Source: Cryphonectria parasitica EP155 (Eukaryota > Ascomycota > Sordariomycetes > Diaporthales > Cryphonectriaceae). Taken from it: a stretch of 64,000 nucleotides of DNA. Location: NCBI RefSeq assembly GCF_011745365.1, contig NW_024468916.1, forward strand, positions 124,001 through 188,000, written 5' to 3'. This document shows positions 1 through 11,507 of the stretch, in pieces. Numbering within the stretch: the stretch's first letter is position 1; every line of letters starts with the position of its first letter. Position numbers and translations under genes: made by a program. The notes under the pieces are model-generated. The model had not been told where the DNA came from. It searched no databases and worked only from the letters and a program-made list of their open reading frames with translations.

Positions 1-1599
1 GTGGATCAACCGTGGGCATACAGAAACGATCGACTGCAACACTTAGTCAACAAGGAAAGGAAGGAGAGCAGAAAAAAAGTCTTTTTCTTCCGAATGGAGG
101 CGACAAACCTTAGGTGGGATAAATGTGCCGCCCACGTAGGCGCCACCTTTGGGGACGACTCGAGGCAGGTTTCCGGGGATGGGAGTGGACACTCTGAGAG
201 ATTCCTTGATCACGGCTGTCTGCATAAAGAATTAGCTCATCAAACCTGCAAATTGAAGACGAGTTTGGCAATACTTACTAGATAAGGCAGGTTCCGGACG
301 TTCTGGAATTCCAGCATTCCCTTGGTATTTCTCGGCACGGTATCAAGTTCTTCACGAAGCCTCTTGAGCTTATCTGCGTGAGTCAAAAGGTAATATGTAG
401 AACAGCTCAAAGCATAGCTAGTTGTGTCTGTGCCGGCAAAGCAGAAGATGAAAGCTTCATCAACCAAACTCTCATGGGTAGGAACTTTGTATCCCTTAGC
501 CACGTTCGGCCGTAGCAGGAGGTCGAAAATGGTATGCCGACCATCTTCAGCGCAGTAGACTCCTAATTCGTGTCGATCAGCCACTTCCTGAATCCAGTTG
601 TCACAATCCTAAGGAGGCATGTTAGAGACTTGCCATCTTCTCAGAGCCCACCAGGAAGACTCACAAGTCGAAATTGAACATAACCTTTGGCAACAATGTT
701 TGCCCAACTCAGGGGCAATTTCAAGGCAATGCGATTGAGGACAGGCAAGTGCTTCATAGTTTGGACCCTGTCGGAGAAGGTGTCCATACTCTCCAGGAAG
801 GGCGGCGTCGCGTCGTCGGACTCGATCAGGTTCATGCTCTTGTTGAAGAGAACTCGAGTAATTGTATCGACCTTGACAATTGATGTCAGCGTGCTATTTG
901 AACTGCATGGAGACATGGCATAGTACCGTGACGCAGCGGTAGGCCTGTTGAATATCCCAAGGTGTACCCTTCTGCAAAGACTCCTGGGCTCTCCGTAGAC
1001 CCTTTTCGACAATCTCAGAGACAAATGGCGCCAATTTCTCAATTTTCTGTTTAGCAAAAATACTTTTGATAATGTCATATCGTTCCTTATGTTCTGCAGG
1101 ATTGGTAAACATGAGTAACGAGTGCTTCACACCAAAAGTCTCGTAGAACCCAGGATCCTTGAGATATTTTGTTCCATTTCCGTATACTCTTGAAGTGTAG
1201 ATTAGCCTTGAAAATGCATCTGGATTAGTGGGAGAAACAACACTTACTCTTGATAGTACGTCATGTCCTTGACATGGACGTGATTCGGTGCAATTCTCAC
1301 AACAGGACCTTCCGTGGGGATTAGACTGGTGATCAAATTCCGGATAGATGGATCGCTCGCCACATACCATACTTCTCATGAAGCTTTGGATATTCTTTGA
1401 CATAGTTGCCATCAAGAATGACATCTTGGTAGAACTCGTACCAACCCGTGATGGCAGCCAGACGAGGACCAGGAACTTGGCAGAGTCGATGAAACCATAA
1501 TCTCCAGGCAATTCCAGCAAGCACATAGACGGCCAGGAAAATGCCAACTTGGACCACAAAGGCCATGAAGTCGTACCTAGGGGTCAGTATCATGATCAT
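1..1599 (-). CDS. Cytochrome P450 monooxygenase, 3' end cut by window edge
   Basis: Heme-thiolate monooxygenase, probably anchored in the ER, likely oxidising the product of the neighbouring terpene synthase (inference from position). Proposed exons on the minus strand: 1566 or 1599-1368, 1308-1248, 1188-927, 871-665, 608-279, 219-109, 33-1. From ATG 1566 the exons join to 401 codons with the frame intact. An upstream in-frame ATG at 1599 would add 11 residues. Visible parts are an N-terminal membrane helix, the proline hinge PGPR, the stretch KYGPVVRIAP made by joining exons 1 and 2, the I-helix oxygen-binding motif AGTDTTSYAL, and the K-helix ESLR. The heme-cysteine exon lies beyond the left edge, so the gene is partial only because of the window. 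It resembles fungal P450s of the trichodiene/terpene oxygenase kind, but the exact CYP family is not assignable. Confidence 0.9.
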
Positions 1600-2435
1600 A
1601 ATCTGATCTCAGGATGTAATGTATGCGCACGTATGTGTTTGTGAATGTGTGGGCTTAGAAGCTGGTGTATGCCAGATCTTGGAAAACTTCGACCGTCAAG
1701 ACCAAGTGTCTTCAACGTCTCTGCATGTAACATCGCACCTGAGCATGACTACTATGTAGAACCCTTGCTCAGCTGAACTGTGGGACATGACTCATCTGCG
1801 ATAGCCACTCTACTTTCCTGCTTATGATGATCACGGAACTCTGGAAGAAATTATATCCAAAAGTCCTCTACTTTCTACTATCAAAGCCGCTATTGCAATC
1901 CTTCTGCAGACTAACTGCATGCCACGCATAGTGCTTGCAATTGATTCCTCATGCGTACCTATCACAATTGACGAGGCTGACAACATTCTCAGGTTGAGAG
2001 ATTTCCACTAATAAGTCAATATCCTGTGGAGATTTGGGCTGAATGTATGGGTCACTGATTATGCAAGCCTTACTCAGGGCTCTGAGATAAGCTGCGGGTA
2101 GATGGGGACAAGTGTGTGGGAGAAGCCTCCGGAGTAAGACTCCTAGATCGCATGCAAGATGTTCCTGGTTATGAACTATGTGCTAGCAGAGTCACACAAC
2201 ATAAGCAAATGAGCGGTATATGGACAACGCATCTGGTCAATCAGCCCTGAGGTTGGAACAAAGGTGAATTTAAAGAGGGGTGGTGTAGTGCGGGTATGTT
2301 TTCTTGTGTTCCCTTCTCCCCCTTCCAAAATAGCTGAGAGACAACCCCATATCTCTTCGTTTTAGTCCTCTTGCCCACCAGGTTCTCCATTCAGCCTAGA
2401 AGCCCATCCAGTGCCTGTCACGGGCAATCTACTCA
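1600..2435. promoter_or_regulatory. Divergent intergenic region between P450 and terpene synthase
   Basis: These 0.84 kb separate the start codons of two divergently transcribed cluster genes, so they probably hold both promoters. A weak TATA-like stretch (aatttaaag) lies near 2268-2276, about 160 bp before the terpene synthase ATG. I see no convincing inverted CGG pair for a Zn2Cys6 regulator. Confidence 0.5.
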
Positions 2436-4215
2436 ATGGCTTCTCCTTTCAAGATCACGCCGCTCTTTAAAATCGCAGCAGGTGTCACAAGCACCTTGCA
2501 CAAGCTCACTACTCATATGAAGGGCTCTCCGAGTCCGAAGCATGAGACCCTCAAGGCAACAAGGGAACCAGCGGCGCTGGAGACAACACACTTGCCAGAG
2601 TCTCACGATCTGTACACAGTAAACTCTGTGCACCTGCCTGACATGTTCGCATCCATCATGTCAGTTGACCCGCCTGTGAACAAGCATCATGAAAAGGTCA
2701 AGCGGGAGGCGGAAACATGGATCATCAAGTAATGTGGCTATCTTGTAACGCATTGGGACTTCATACTAATTACGTTTTGTACATTGATTTCTAGGACGCT
2801 GAAACTCAAGGAGGAAGAAGCAAGGAAAATTCCAAAGATGGACCTCGCTTATGTGGCATCAATTTGGGTTCCGGACGCAGACGAAGAAGGGCTCCGCATG
2901 GTAGTGGATTGGTTGTATTGGGTATTTATTGATCTCCTGAGTTCTCAAGTAATTTCTTTTTCTTTTCTTTTTATACAAACAATCTCTAACCCTTAACATT
3001 CAGATATTTTTTTTTGATGATCGTAAGTGGAATCGCCATATGTAAGTATTCAACTATTGTCTACAGAGTGTGGCTCACCATATGAGTAATCAGAATTCGA
3101 CGAAGGCCATCTTAAAGATGACCCCAAAGGAGCCAAAGAGGAAATTTCTGCTACCTTGTCAATCATGACTAGTAATCAGGCATTTATTGCGGTCGATGAA
3201 TATCCACTCAGGCATGTTTTCCAGTCAACATGGACGCGTTTTCAAACGGTAAATTTATACCTTCCTACGGCTACATCCAGCGCTCTTTTATTCACATGAA
3301 GCTGTAATCAGAGAACATCTCCAGGTATTCTGCAACTCCACCTCCCTGTTCCTCCAATATTGTGGCGCTGCTAAGATACTTCCAGCCCTCCAAAAAAGAT
3401 GGGTGAAGTCCTTAACAGAGTATTGCGACGGTCTTCTCGGCCAGGTCACAGCTGTACACGACACACGGGAGTTGAATACTGATGAGTACATGACCTACCG
3501 ACGACTGTCGATAGGGGCCTTTCCGTGTCATGAACTTGTCGAGTATGAGCCTTATATATTGGCAAATCGCCTCTGAGGCTGACCTCTCTTGTAGATACGC
3601 CCACGGCTTCGAGATTCCACAAGTGGTGGCCGACAATGATTCTGTCAAGGTGTGTCGCACGATTTCGACGGATCTAGTCTGGCTGTAAGTGAATATATCT
3701 CGGAAACAAAATGTGCATCATAAGATGTTAATGGTCTCTAGCCAAAACGACGTCTTGTCATACCGAAAAGATCTGGTAACTTGATATAAAGATGGTGCTC
3801 TTTTTCTTCCTTCGTTGTTCTAACGCACCGTACACAGATACAAGGCGTCAAGCACAACATTATCCACGTCTTGCGAAATCAGAACTTGTCTGAACAACAG
3901 GCCATTGACGAAATTGGGGAGATGTTAGATGAGCGCTACAGGGAGTGGTATCGTGCCCTGGCTGAGATGCCGATCTGGGGGGAGAAGGTGGACAGAGATG
4001 TGCTAAAATACATCTGGGGCTGCCAGGCTGTTGCACTGGGAAATTTGCACTGGAGGTAAGTCTTCACTGCTAACAATGAAGTTTCGCAAACCCCCAGAAT
4101 TACGCTCTTACTCACGATTGTTGTCTCAAAATCCAGCTACAAGACTGGACGGTATCTGGGGGCGGAGGGTGAGCAGATTCGCACGACACGCATCATGACC
4201 ATTCCCAATCTCTAA
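2436..4215 (+). CDS. Sesquiterpene synthase (class I terpene cyclase)
   Basis: Class I cyclase expected to ionise farnesyl diphosphate with Mg2+ and cyclise it. Nine exons: 2436-2728, 2795-2921, 3004-3022, 3094-3248, 3325-3542, 3595-3684, 3742-3775, 3838-4055, 4137-4215. They total 1233 nt, giving 410 residues, the usual size of fungal sesquiterpene cyclases. The joins restore the aspartate-rich motif DDQFDEGHL directly after WIFFF, the second metal-binding motif NDVLSYRKD, and the C-terminal SYKTGRYLG that carries the RY diphosphate sensor. Two oddities: the third exon is a 19 nt microexon holding the first two aspartates, and the NSE motif ends in Asp instead of the usual Glu. The DDQFDEG form recalls presilphiperfolanol-synthase-like fungal cyclases (family knowledge), but the product cannot be predicted. 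It is divergent from the P450 and converges on the MFS gene, 187 bp apart. Confidence 0.92.
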
Positions 4216-4402
4216 ACACTTAGGCATGATTTTGAGAAATCCTTAGTTGGTAGATCCAAACTCACTTCGATCCAAACAGAACGTGTTTGTAATCCTTTTT
4301 TGGTGTCATTGCCCAGATCTAACCTGCAAACATATTGAACAAGGAACACAACGCTTGGATGTTAATAATACACCCTTTGTTTCTAAGCCTAGTATCATCT
4401 AG

Positions 4403-6509
4403 TTACAGTTTAAACTTTTCCAACTGGCGCAGCCGCTTTCCAAAGCGATTGAAAATAATCGGCAATGGGATCATGAGTATGCACAAGAATCCCAACAAAG
4501 AATTGCCCCAGCCTAGGCCCAATGCGTTGTACATGGGCGTTCCGGCGAGGGGCAGAAGGGCGCCAACAAGACTGCGCAGTTCAGTATTGGCAGCCATTGC
4601 CGAAGCTGCATACATTGGATAGCAATCGACAAGGTATCTGTTGACTGAATGAGTTTTTACCTGACCAGTCCCATTGAGTGCTGGTGGAATGAACTTACGT
4701 GTTAATGGGAAGGAAAATACCCATGATGCCGAAACCGAAAGGAACCAAGCTGAGGATAGCTGACATCCAGTGCACTTTATACTCGGCGCACCAACCGTAC
4801 CAGAAGAAAGTGATAGGCAACGCCCAGGAGAACCAGATGGCGAGCCAGAGTCTCATCTCGGGCTCAAATTCGCCATCTCTCTTCTTGGCGAGCCGAATCA
4901 CAGATTTGTCCGAGTAGAGGGTGATGACGAGCCACCCAATGGTTGTGCCAGTTCCAAGTCCCAGATAGACGAGACCAGTCAGACCGATGTTGAAACCGTA
5001 CGTGTCCTCGAAAACGGTAGGAATTGTGGTAAAGAGCAGGTAGAGGGTGCCGTAAGCGAAAGACATGTAGAGACTCAAAAGAAACACGATAGGGGACAAG
5101 AACAACATCTTGATGGGTCGAACGAGACCATTGAACAAGATCTGACCCCTGGAGAGCTTGTGCGCCTCGGCACTATCGTAGCAGCTCCTCAGGTCGTCCC
5201 TACCAAATTGCTTCTTCAACTTGTTGACCTTGTTTTGCATGAGAACACGATGACTTGTTTCCTTGTTGAGAATCTCGATCAGAGTCGTCAATAGAACCCC
5301 GACGATGAGGACGATCCAGAAATCCCATCTCCACCCCAAGGTCTCGGCAACGAAGCCTCCTATGAGCGGACCGATAGTAGGGCCTGCAGTATTACCTTGT
5401 TAGTGCTCGTCGCCGTCAAGAGCCTATAGGCATACCATACAGCCGAAGAAGAAGACAATACAAGAGGATTACTGACCGAAGAGTGGACCAAGAACCCACA
5501 TTCCCATGGCAAAACCTCTTTGCTCTGGACGAAACAGGTCTGCGATGACGCCTCCGCCAAGGGTCATGCAGCCTGAGCCACCAACACCGGAGAAGAAACG
5601 AAAGACGATGAGTGCGCCGATGTTGGGAGCGAGAGCACACCCGATCTGCCAGCTACAAAAAAAGATATTCGCAGCTGTCAGTACTGGTCGCCTCCCGTAT
5701 ATCTCAGAGAGCGGCGCCAGGAACATAGGACCAATCACGTAGCCGAGCAGATAAATGCTAACCGTCATTGCTCCTACAATGGCGTTGGGCTCGTCGAATT
5801 CAAGCATGAGGCTTGAAATTCCCGGCGAGAGGATGGAGGAAGCAAAGGGCGTCACCAGGGTGATACCCGAAAGCAGACCCACGAGCAGCCACTTCTTGAA
5901 CTCTGGGAAGTTGAGTGGCATTTCTGGGTCATCCTGCCCATCCCAACCCACGATGCCGGCGTCGAGGTCTGATTCGGGGATGGGATCATGCTTGAGACCC
6001 TCACCCTTGTCGCCCTTACGACTCAGCCGGCTGAAGACCCGTGATACCTTGGACCGAAGGCTGTGTTGGGTTTCGATCCTTCGGATGCTCTCAATATCAG
6101 CAACCTGTGTGGGTTGGACATGCCCAAGAAAAAGTTAGCTACATCACTTGCGACGTCTGGAGGCGCGTACGCGTCGTCTTTGTGGAGTACAGACTCTGCT
6201 CAGCTGGAGGTCGAGTTCGTGCCCAGCCACTATCTCCTCTGCCTCTTCATGCTCGAGGTCTGGCTCGCCGTGGTCTGTTTTGTCTGAGTGATATCCGTCG
6301 CCATCGTCCCTGTCGGCATTCCTCTGTTTCTTCTCCGGATCTTGAGCCTCATTTTGCTGCTGTGGTGGAGAGCTTACAGCTGGAGCGGTGATCTTGTCAT
6401 AGTCGACTTCGGTACTAGTTGATCCTGTGAGCGATTGTCTGTGGGACACTGTGGCAGAGGTTTCAGCAGCCTCTTCTATCCTGATTTTTTCGTCGTTCTC
6501 ATCCGTCAT
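4403..6509 (-). CDS. MFS transporter, DHA1 multidrug/metabolite exporter type
   Basis: Plasma-membrane drug:H+ antiporter-type exporter, likely exporting the terpenoid product of the adjacent genes (inference). Exons on the minus strand: 6509-6171, 6104-5477, 5383-4699, 4637-4403; joined they give 628 residues. The N-terminal ~150 residues are acidic, polar and cytosolic. The first transmembrane block begins after LPLNFPEFKKW. The MFS signature between helices 2 and 3 reads LAPLSEIYGRRPVL, and helix 5 contains GPTIGPLIGGF, rebuilt across the intron at 5384-5476. The last exon supplies CYPMYAASAMAANT, usual for the DHA1 Tpo/Flu-type branch. The first donor could also be 12 codons upstream (gtctgt), which would shorten the hydrophilic tail but keep the frame. 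Confidence 0.9.
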
Positions 6510-8170
6510 CCTGTTTGTTACTGATCCGCTGCTGGTTCTATCGTGTATGTTGATACTTTCGTATCGAGATCAGGTAATTACGAGGTAAGCCCTTGGTAAA
6601 AAACACAGCTGAAGATGAATGATTGAACAATAGTCAGTCAACATGAAATGGGGGGGGGGGGAGAAGATAAAGGATATTGAGAGCGCGGCCGACGGCAAGA
6701 AAACAAATCTCACAACAAGGCACTTGAAATCGTTCGGAGATAGGGGAAGAGAGAAAAGAGAATGTGTGTGAGAGGAAGAGAGTAAGACAGTACTGCACAG
6801 TCACTTGGATTTTGCAAGCCAGCAGTAAGCCGGCAATTCAGGCAGCCTCTTGAGAAGTAGGCGAGCACAACCTGGATCAGCACGTGCAAGCCAAGTAAAC
6901 AGCCAAAACACTGCGAAAGGGCGCACGAGAGAGCTAGTACATTACTCATCCAGATGGCTTCGATTAATCCCTACCTTGCCTCCAAATCCCTCCAAGCCAC
7001 CGGTTGCCCACAGCGGAAATAGCGGTCTTAAAGGGTCGTAGCTGAGGAATCAAAGTCCTGTAGCTGCGGCGCCTCATATCATTTCCGGCGCCCCTGTTGG
7101 CGGCAACTTGCTGCTGCAGAAGAGCTGAGACTAGTCTGGGAATAAGTCTTCCACACCTCGCAACCCGGCTTCGGCAATCGATTGAAGCGCCGACCCGGGG
7201 CAAGGAGGCAGGAGATCCTTCCTGGATCCCTCCGTTCTGCCGTCTGACGAGGTCATTCAAAGCACATGCATGGTAGGTAAGATTCTGGAAGCTGTGGAAC
7301 CGGATGGGCGACAGGGAGAGATGGGAAGAGAGATGGGCCGGGGGGCGAGGGGGGGGCCAGGGGGGGGGGCGAACATTGCTGTTCTTGTTGCGCTCACGAG
7401 TAAGCCTCCATTCAGCTGCTTCTCTCTCTTTTCAGGAAAGACAAAGGAGCTGTAAACATCCTTCTCGTGGATGTCGCCAAGTCGGACTAATGTTGACACC
7501 CGCCTTGCCAACCTTGTAGTCCCTCAACAACGAACGGCATTTGACCATCCAGATTTCTGGGGAAGGGTTTGTAGTGGGTCTTCCGCTACTCATGGACATG
7601 AAGGACAGTACTATGCTAGTAGGTATAATAGTAGGAAGCAGTACGATGCTTTGTTGGTTGGCACCGAAGTATGTCATTCATCTTCGTAGTTTCACTTGGA
7701 CTGCGGTTTCTCAACGGTCAAGACTCCAAGAGCATCCTACTGCGTCGTCTCGGGGTCGAGGCTAACTCGTACGAAACTGCTTAGATACAGCGCCCGCGAA
7801 GATACTTCGCCATACTAGTGACGTGGAGTAACTACCAGGCCGACAGCAAAGAAAAGAAACGGGGTGGAAATGATCTTAATACTATTTATCTACATGCAGG
7901 TACTTTGATACAGTAGCTGCAGTTACTACTCACATTTATTTGCACGGACGGAGCAAGCCTGGAGGCCAGCAATGCCGCTCCATACCCCACTCTGCACGTC
8001 CTCCTGATGCATCGACGTACGCAATTGGGTCAGACATGACAGGACAGGGGGGAAGGGGGGTTGGGAGGAAAAAAAGGAGCCCCTCGCTGCTTAAGAACGA
8101 CTTGCATAATAATATCTTACAGATGCAAGGCCGTTTGTTGCCTCTTCACGCGCACAAACAACATATCAAA
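6510..8170. other. Intergenic, promoters of MFS gene and Zn2Cys6 regulator
   Basis: These 1.66 kb lie between divergent start codons. They hold G-runs (6650-6661, about 7340-7370) and purine-rich tracts. Short open frames exist at 7257-7765 on both strands, but none shows a recognisable domain or consistent splice pattern. No gene is called. Confidence 0.5.
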
Positions 8171-11100
8171 ATGTCAGGGTTGTCATCATTACCATCACAA
8201 CCACCACAACAACCATTCCAAGAACAACAACAACATGCTCCCGTGGCGGCCATGCCAGACAGGCCCAAACCACCATCCAAACCTGGGCAGCGATTCAACA
8301 AGGCATGTGATTCCTGCCACATCTCCAAGGTACGATGTACGCCTGACCCTCAGTCGCCCAACGGCACCTGCAAGCGGTGCACCAAGAATGGCACGCCCTG
8401 CGTCTTCTCACCTGTCGGGCCGAGGAGACGCCCCGTGAGGACCAAGAACGACAGGATCGCCGAGCTGGAGCGCCGCGTGCGGGACATGCAGCTGAAACTA
8501 GAGAAAGAAGTCGAGAAAAGGTCATCATCAGCCGCCGTGCCCAGCCGTCGTGATGATGGTCAAGCCCGAACTCATGCCCCATCCAAGCACGGCGGCGGAA
8601 AGGCTCCCGTTTCTGGGCTGAGATCCGCCGCCTCCGAATTTGATCCCAAGTCCAACTCCTCCGGATCCACCATCGCTGCTGCTGGTGCCGCTCTGGCTGT
8701 CACAGGTTCCGATGTCCAGCCATCTCAGGTTTCTTCTTCTTCTGCGTCGTTTGGGGTGACAAAACGCAGCAGCATTGCAGCGACGGGCCATTATCGTGCT
8801 GTCTCCTCCACTACCTCATCCTCTGACTCGTCTCCCTCCTCCACCACCTCGTCTTCTGCGCTGCGTATTGCCACTGCACAAGTCGGCGCTCCTATTTCTG
8901 AAGAACCACTCTCACATGCATCCTCGACGCGAGAGGCTGATGTGATCGATCGAGGGCTGATAACACAGGCCCAGGCGGATCAGCTTCTACGCGAGTTTCG
9001 GCTTCATATAGCTGACAACTTTCTCGGAATGTGTATCCCGGACGAGATGGGGCCAGAACGGCTCCGCCGCGAGAGGCCAAAATTTTGGCTCAGCATCCTC
9101 GGCGCCGCGTCGACTGGCAGCATTGAGCTGCTCAGCCTGTCGCCTGTCCTATTTCAAGAGGTGCAGAATAAACTAGACCTCGGCATGATATCGCCACCGG
9201 CCAAGCCAGACCTTGACACCCTCCAGACATACATGAATTATACTGGCTTCTACTATGACCATGTCTGTTCGACGGGAGTCAGGGTGGTGGAAATCTGCTA
9301 CAGGGCCATCACTATGGCTGTTCAGATGGCAGAGACATTTGCTGTCCTGCACCTCCCTGACGACTGCACCCTATCCGAAGGCGATGTGACCAGTGAGGAT
9401 ATACAGCTCTCGCGCGAGCTGCTGCGCTGGTACTGGGCCTGCGTCTCCCTGCTCATCAAGAATCGTCAGGTCAAAAGCCACCGCACCACCGTGCTGAGGC
9501 TGATGCACTTTGTCAACCCCTGCGTCCGCGTCCTGCGCACAACGCACAAGCATGAGGATATGCGCCTGGTCGAGTGGGTCAAGCTCGTGCAGATTACAGC
9601 GAATACCGTCTTTGCGCTCCATGAAGGTCACACGGGCGAGATCGGTGGTCTAAGTGACAAGGCTCGCGATGCGATCCTGGACTCGTTTGAAAGGAGGAGA
9701 AAACAGTGGCTCGTAGAATGTCCTTTCGATCTCGTAAATGGTACGACAACAACCACAACAACAAACTCTTCTTCGTCCAGATATGTTCTTGATACTCCCC
9801 TCCTCCCATTCATGTCATACGAACAGGCGTCCCCTTGCTTACGAAGAGTTGTTGACAGAGATCATGATGCTGGAGTATCATTACTATGTCTTGCTTGTGT
9901 GAGTTACTCCTATTGTTCTCCCCGTGGTTTTTGCGACTTTGTGTGTCTGACCAGCACCGTCTCGTCGTGCTTTCTCAACTTCTCAGCTCCGAGTTCATCT
10001 ATCCAGCAGGTTTTGCAGACTTCCAGAGCCGCAGCCAGGGATTGCCCTCCCTGTCCACGATTAAGAGGAACAACAGTGAGCCAAGTCCAGACCAGAACTT
10101 CTTTGCTCCATACAAGATCCAATACACTCGAAAGTGCATCCGCGCTGCCCAGTCCTGTCTCGATGTGGTGACAATCCACAATGAGTCCAACGACTTCAAC
10201 TCGACCACACCTCCAGACATCTTCCGGCGTCTCGGCGCCTTCCCATACAGCAGGATCTTCTATGCTCTCCGCTTCCTGCTCTTTGTGACGCATGAGATCT
10301 TCAAGACCCAAAAATACAACATTATCAATATCGAGGCCCTCAGGGTGGACTCCTATATCGCTTCCCTCAAGAGGCGGCTCGCAGCTGCAGCGGCCGGAGG
10401 AAGTTATCGATATCCCTCGCTCTGGCTCTACGCCCTGACGACAAGAATCGAGCCGTGGTACCGCGAGCTCAAAGCCTTGCTGGAAAAAGACAGGCCAACG
10501 CGAGAACTGGGTCGACCTCAAGGCGGCGAGTCCTCGGGGTCGTCATGCGCTGGAACCTCGCCTGACAATGAACGCGGTCCTCCTGCAGATCTTGACCATT
10601 TGCCGTCCAACACCGACGAGACCTGGTTCAACGGACCCATGTCGCCTCTGTTGCTCGAGCTTCCATTCGAGTTCTTCTCCTCGCCCGAGGCCTACACCAT
10701 GCCACCGCCTGCTGCGGTCCCAGGCCTCTACAACAACAATATCTCTGGGACGGCGGAACCTCTAGGGTTCACGACTGCCCCTGTTAACTCATCCACAGAT
10801 CCAACAGGGTACAGGCCTGCTCAGTTGCCAGACTTCACGAACAATATGCATCCAGTGCAGGCTGGCATTGGTCAGGCAGATCCCACCGGCGAGCTTGATA
10901 CGTCTCTCGGGAACATGGACCTAGATTCCTTCGACAATTTCGATTGGGATGATTTCAGCAGACTAGTGCCCAGCTCGGATATGTTCTTCTCACAATATTC
11001 TCCATTTGTGCCTGGGAGCAATGCACCGTCATATCAACAGCCTGTACCGGGTAAACAAGGACTAGGTGTTGATGGCGAAGGAGAGAAGGATGACACGTAA
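8171..11100 (+). CDS. Zn(II)2Cys6 fungal transcription factor
   Basis: Nuclear regulator of the GAL4 type. The binuclear zinc cluster starts about residue 39: CDSCHISKVRC, then CKRCTKNGTPC, with linker and coiled coil RIAELERRVRDMQ right after, expected to dimerise on DNA. A long Ser/Thr/Ala-rich linker follows, then a fungal transcription-factor middle region (about 260-550) and an acidic, Asn/Pro-rich C-terminus as a possible activation domain. I chose ATG 8171 (tcaaaATG); an open frame continues upstream to 7940 without conserved content. The last intron is clear (9899-9986). An earlier one is needed near 9734-9848 because the frame changes; the phase-consistent option is 9741-9846, giving 911 residues, but donor gtacga and acceptor gaag are weak. 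The zinc-cluster neighbourhood recalls War1/Leu3-like regulators. It could control the terpene cluster or be an unrelated neighbour. Confidence 0.85.
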
Positions 11101-11507
11101 AGCTAGAGGCAGAGGGAAGGGTGAGTTTAGCAAGATTGAGAACCTGGGACGACTATGAGTGACGTGACTAGTAGTCTAGCTGTCATGGCATTATGATACG
11201 AGAGCAGGTGGTGCTGCAATGTTTTATTTGTGTGTGTTTGTGGGAAAACACCATGACTTCATTCGAAATAAGCCCACGCATCAAGGCAGCAGTGGGGTAT
11301 CATTGTATTCTCGATGTTTTCCCTGAAGCCAGGACGAATAGGGTAATTATTCAAAACGCTTCTACTCCGTACATATGCATGACAGACACCCAAACCCCCC
11401 CCCCCCCCCCCAAATTTTTTACGCATGTGGTACGCAGAAAGAAGATACTGGCAGAGCCTAGGGCGCTACGCCCATGCTACCAGGTTTGTCTGTGGTGACG
11501 TTGCTTA
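11101..11507. other. Convergent 3' intergenic region with C-run
   Basis: About 0.4 kb between two convergent stop codons, holding 3' UTR sequence and a 17 nt C homopolymer at 11395-11411. No gene is seen. Confidence 0.6.

Noticed and set aside
1..285. 95-codon frame on the plus strand at the window start
   Set aside because: It is antisense to the P450 exons, which carry the K-helix motif on the minus strand.
4770..5294. 174-codon frame on the plus strand inside the MFS gene
   Set aside because: Antisense shadow of the membrane-protein exon; no conserved content.
9910..10521. 203-codon frame on the minus strand
   Set aside because: Antisense to the last exon of the Zn2Cys6 regulator.
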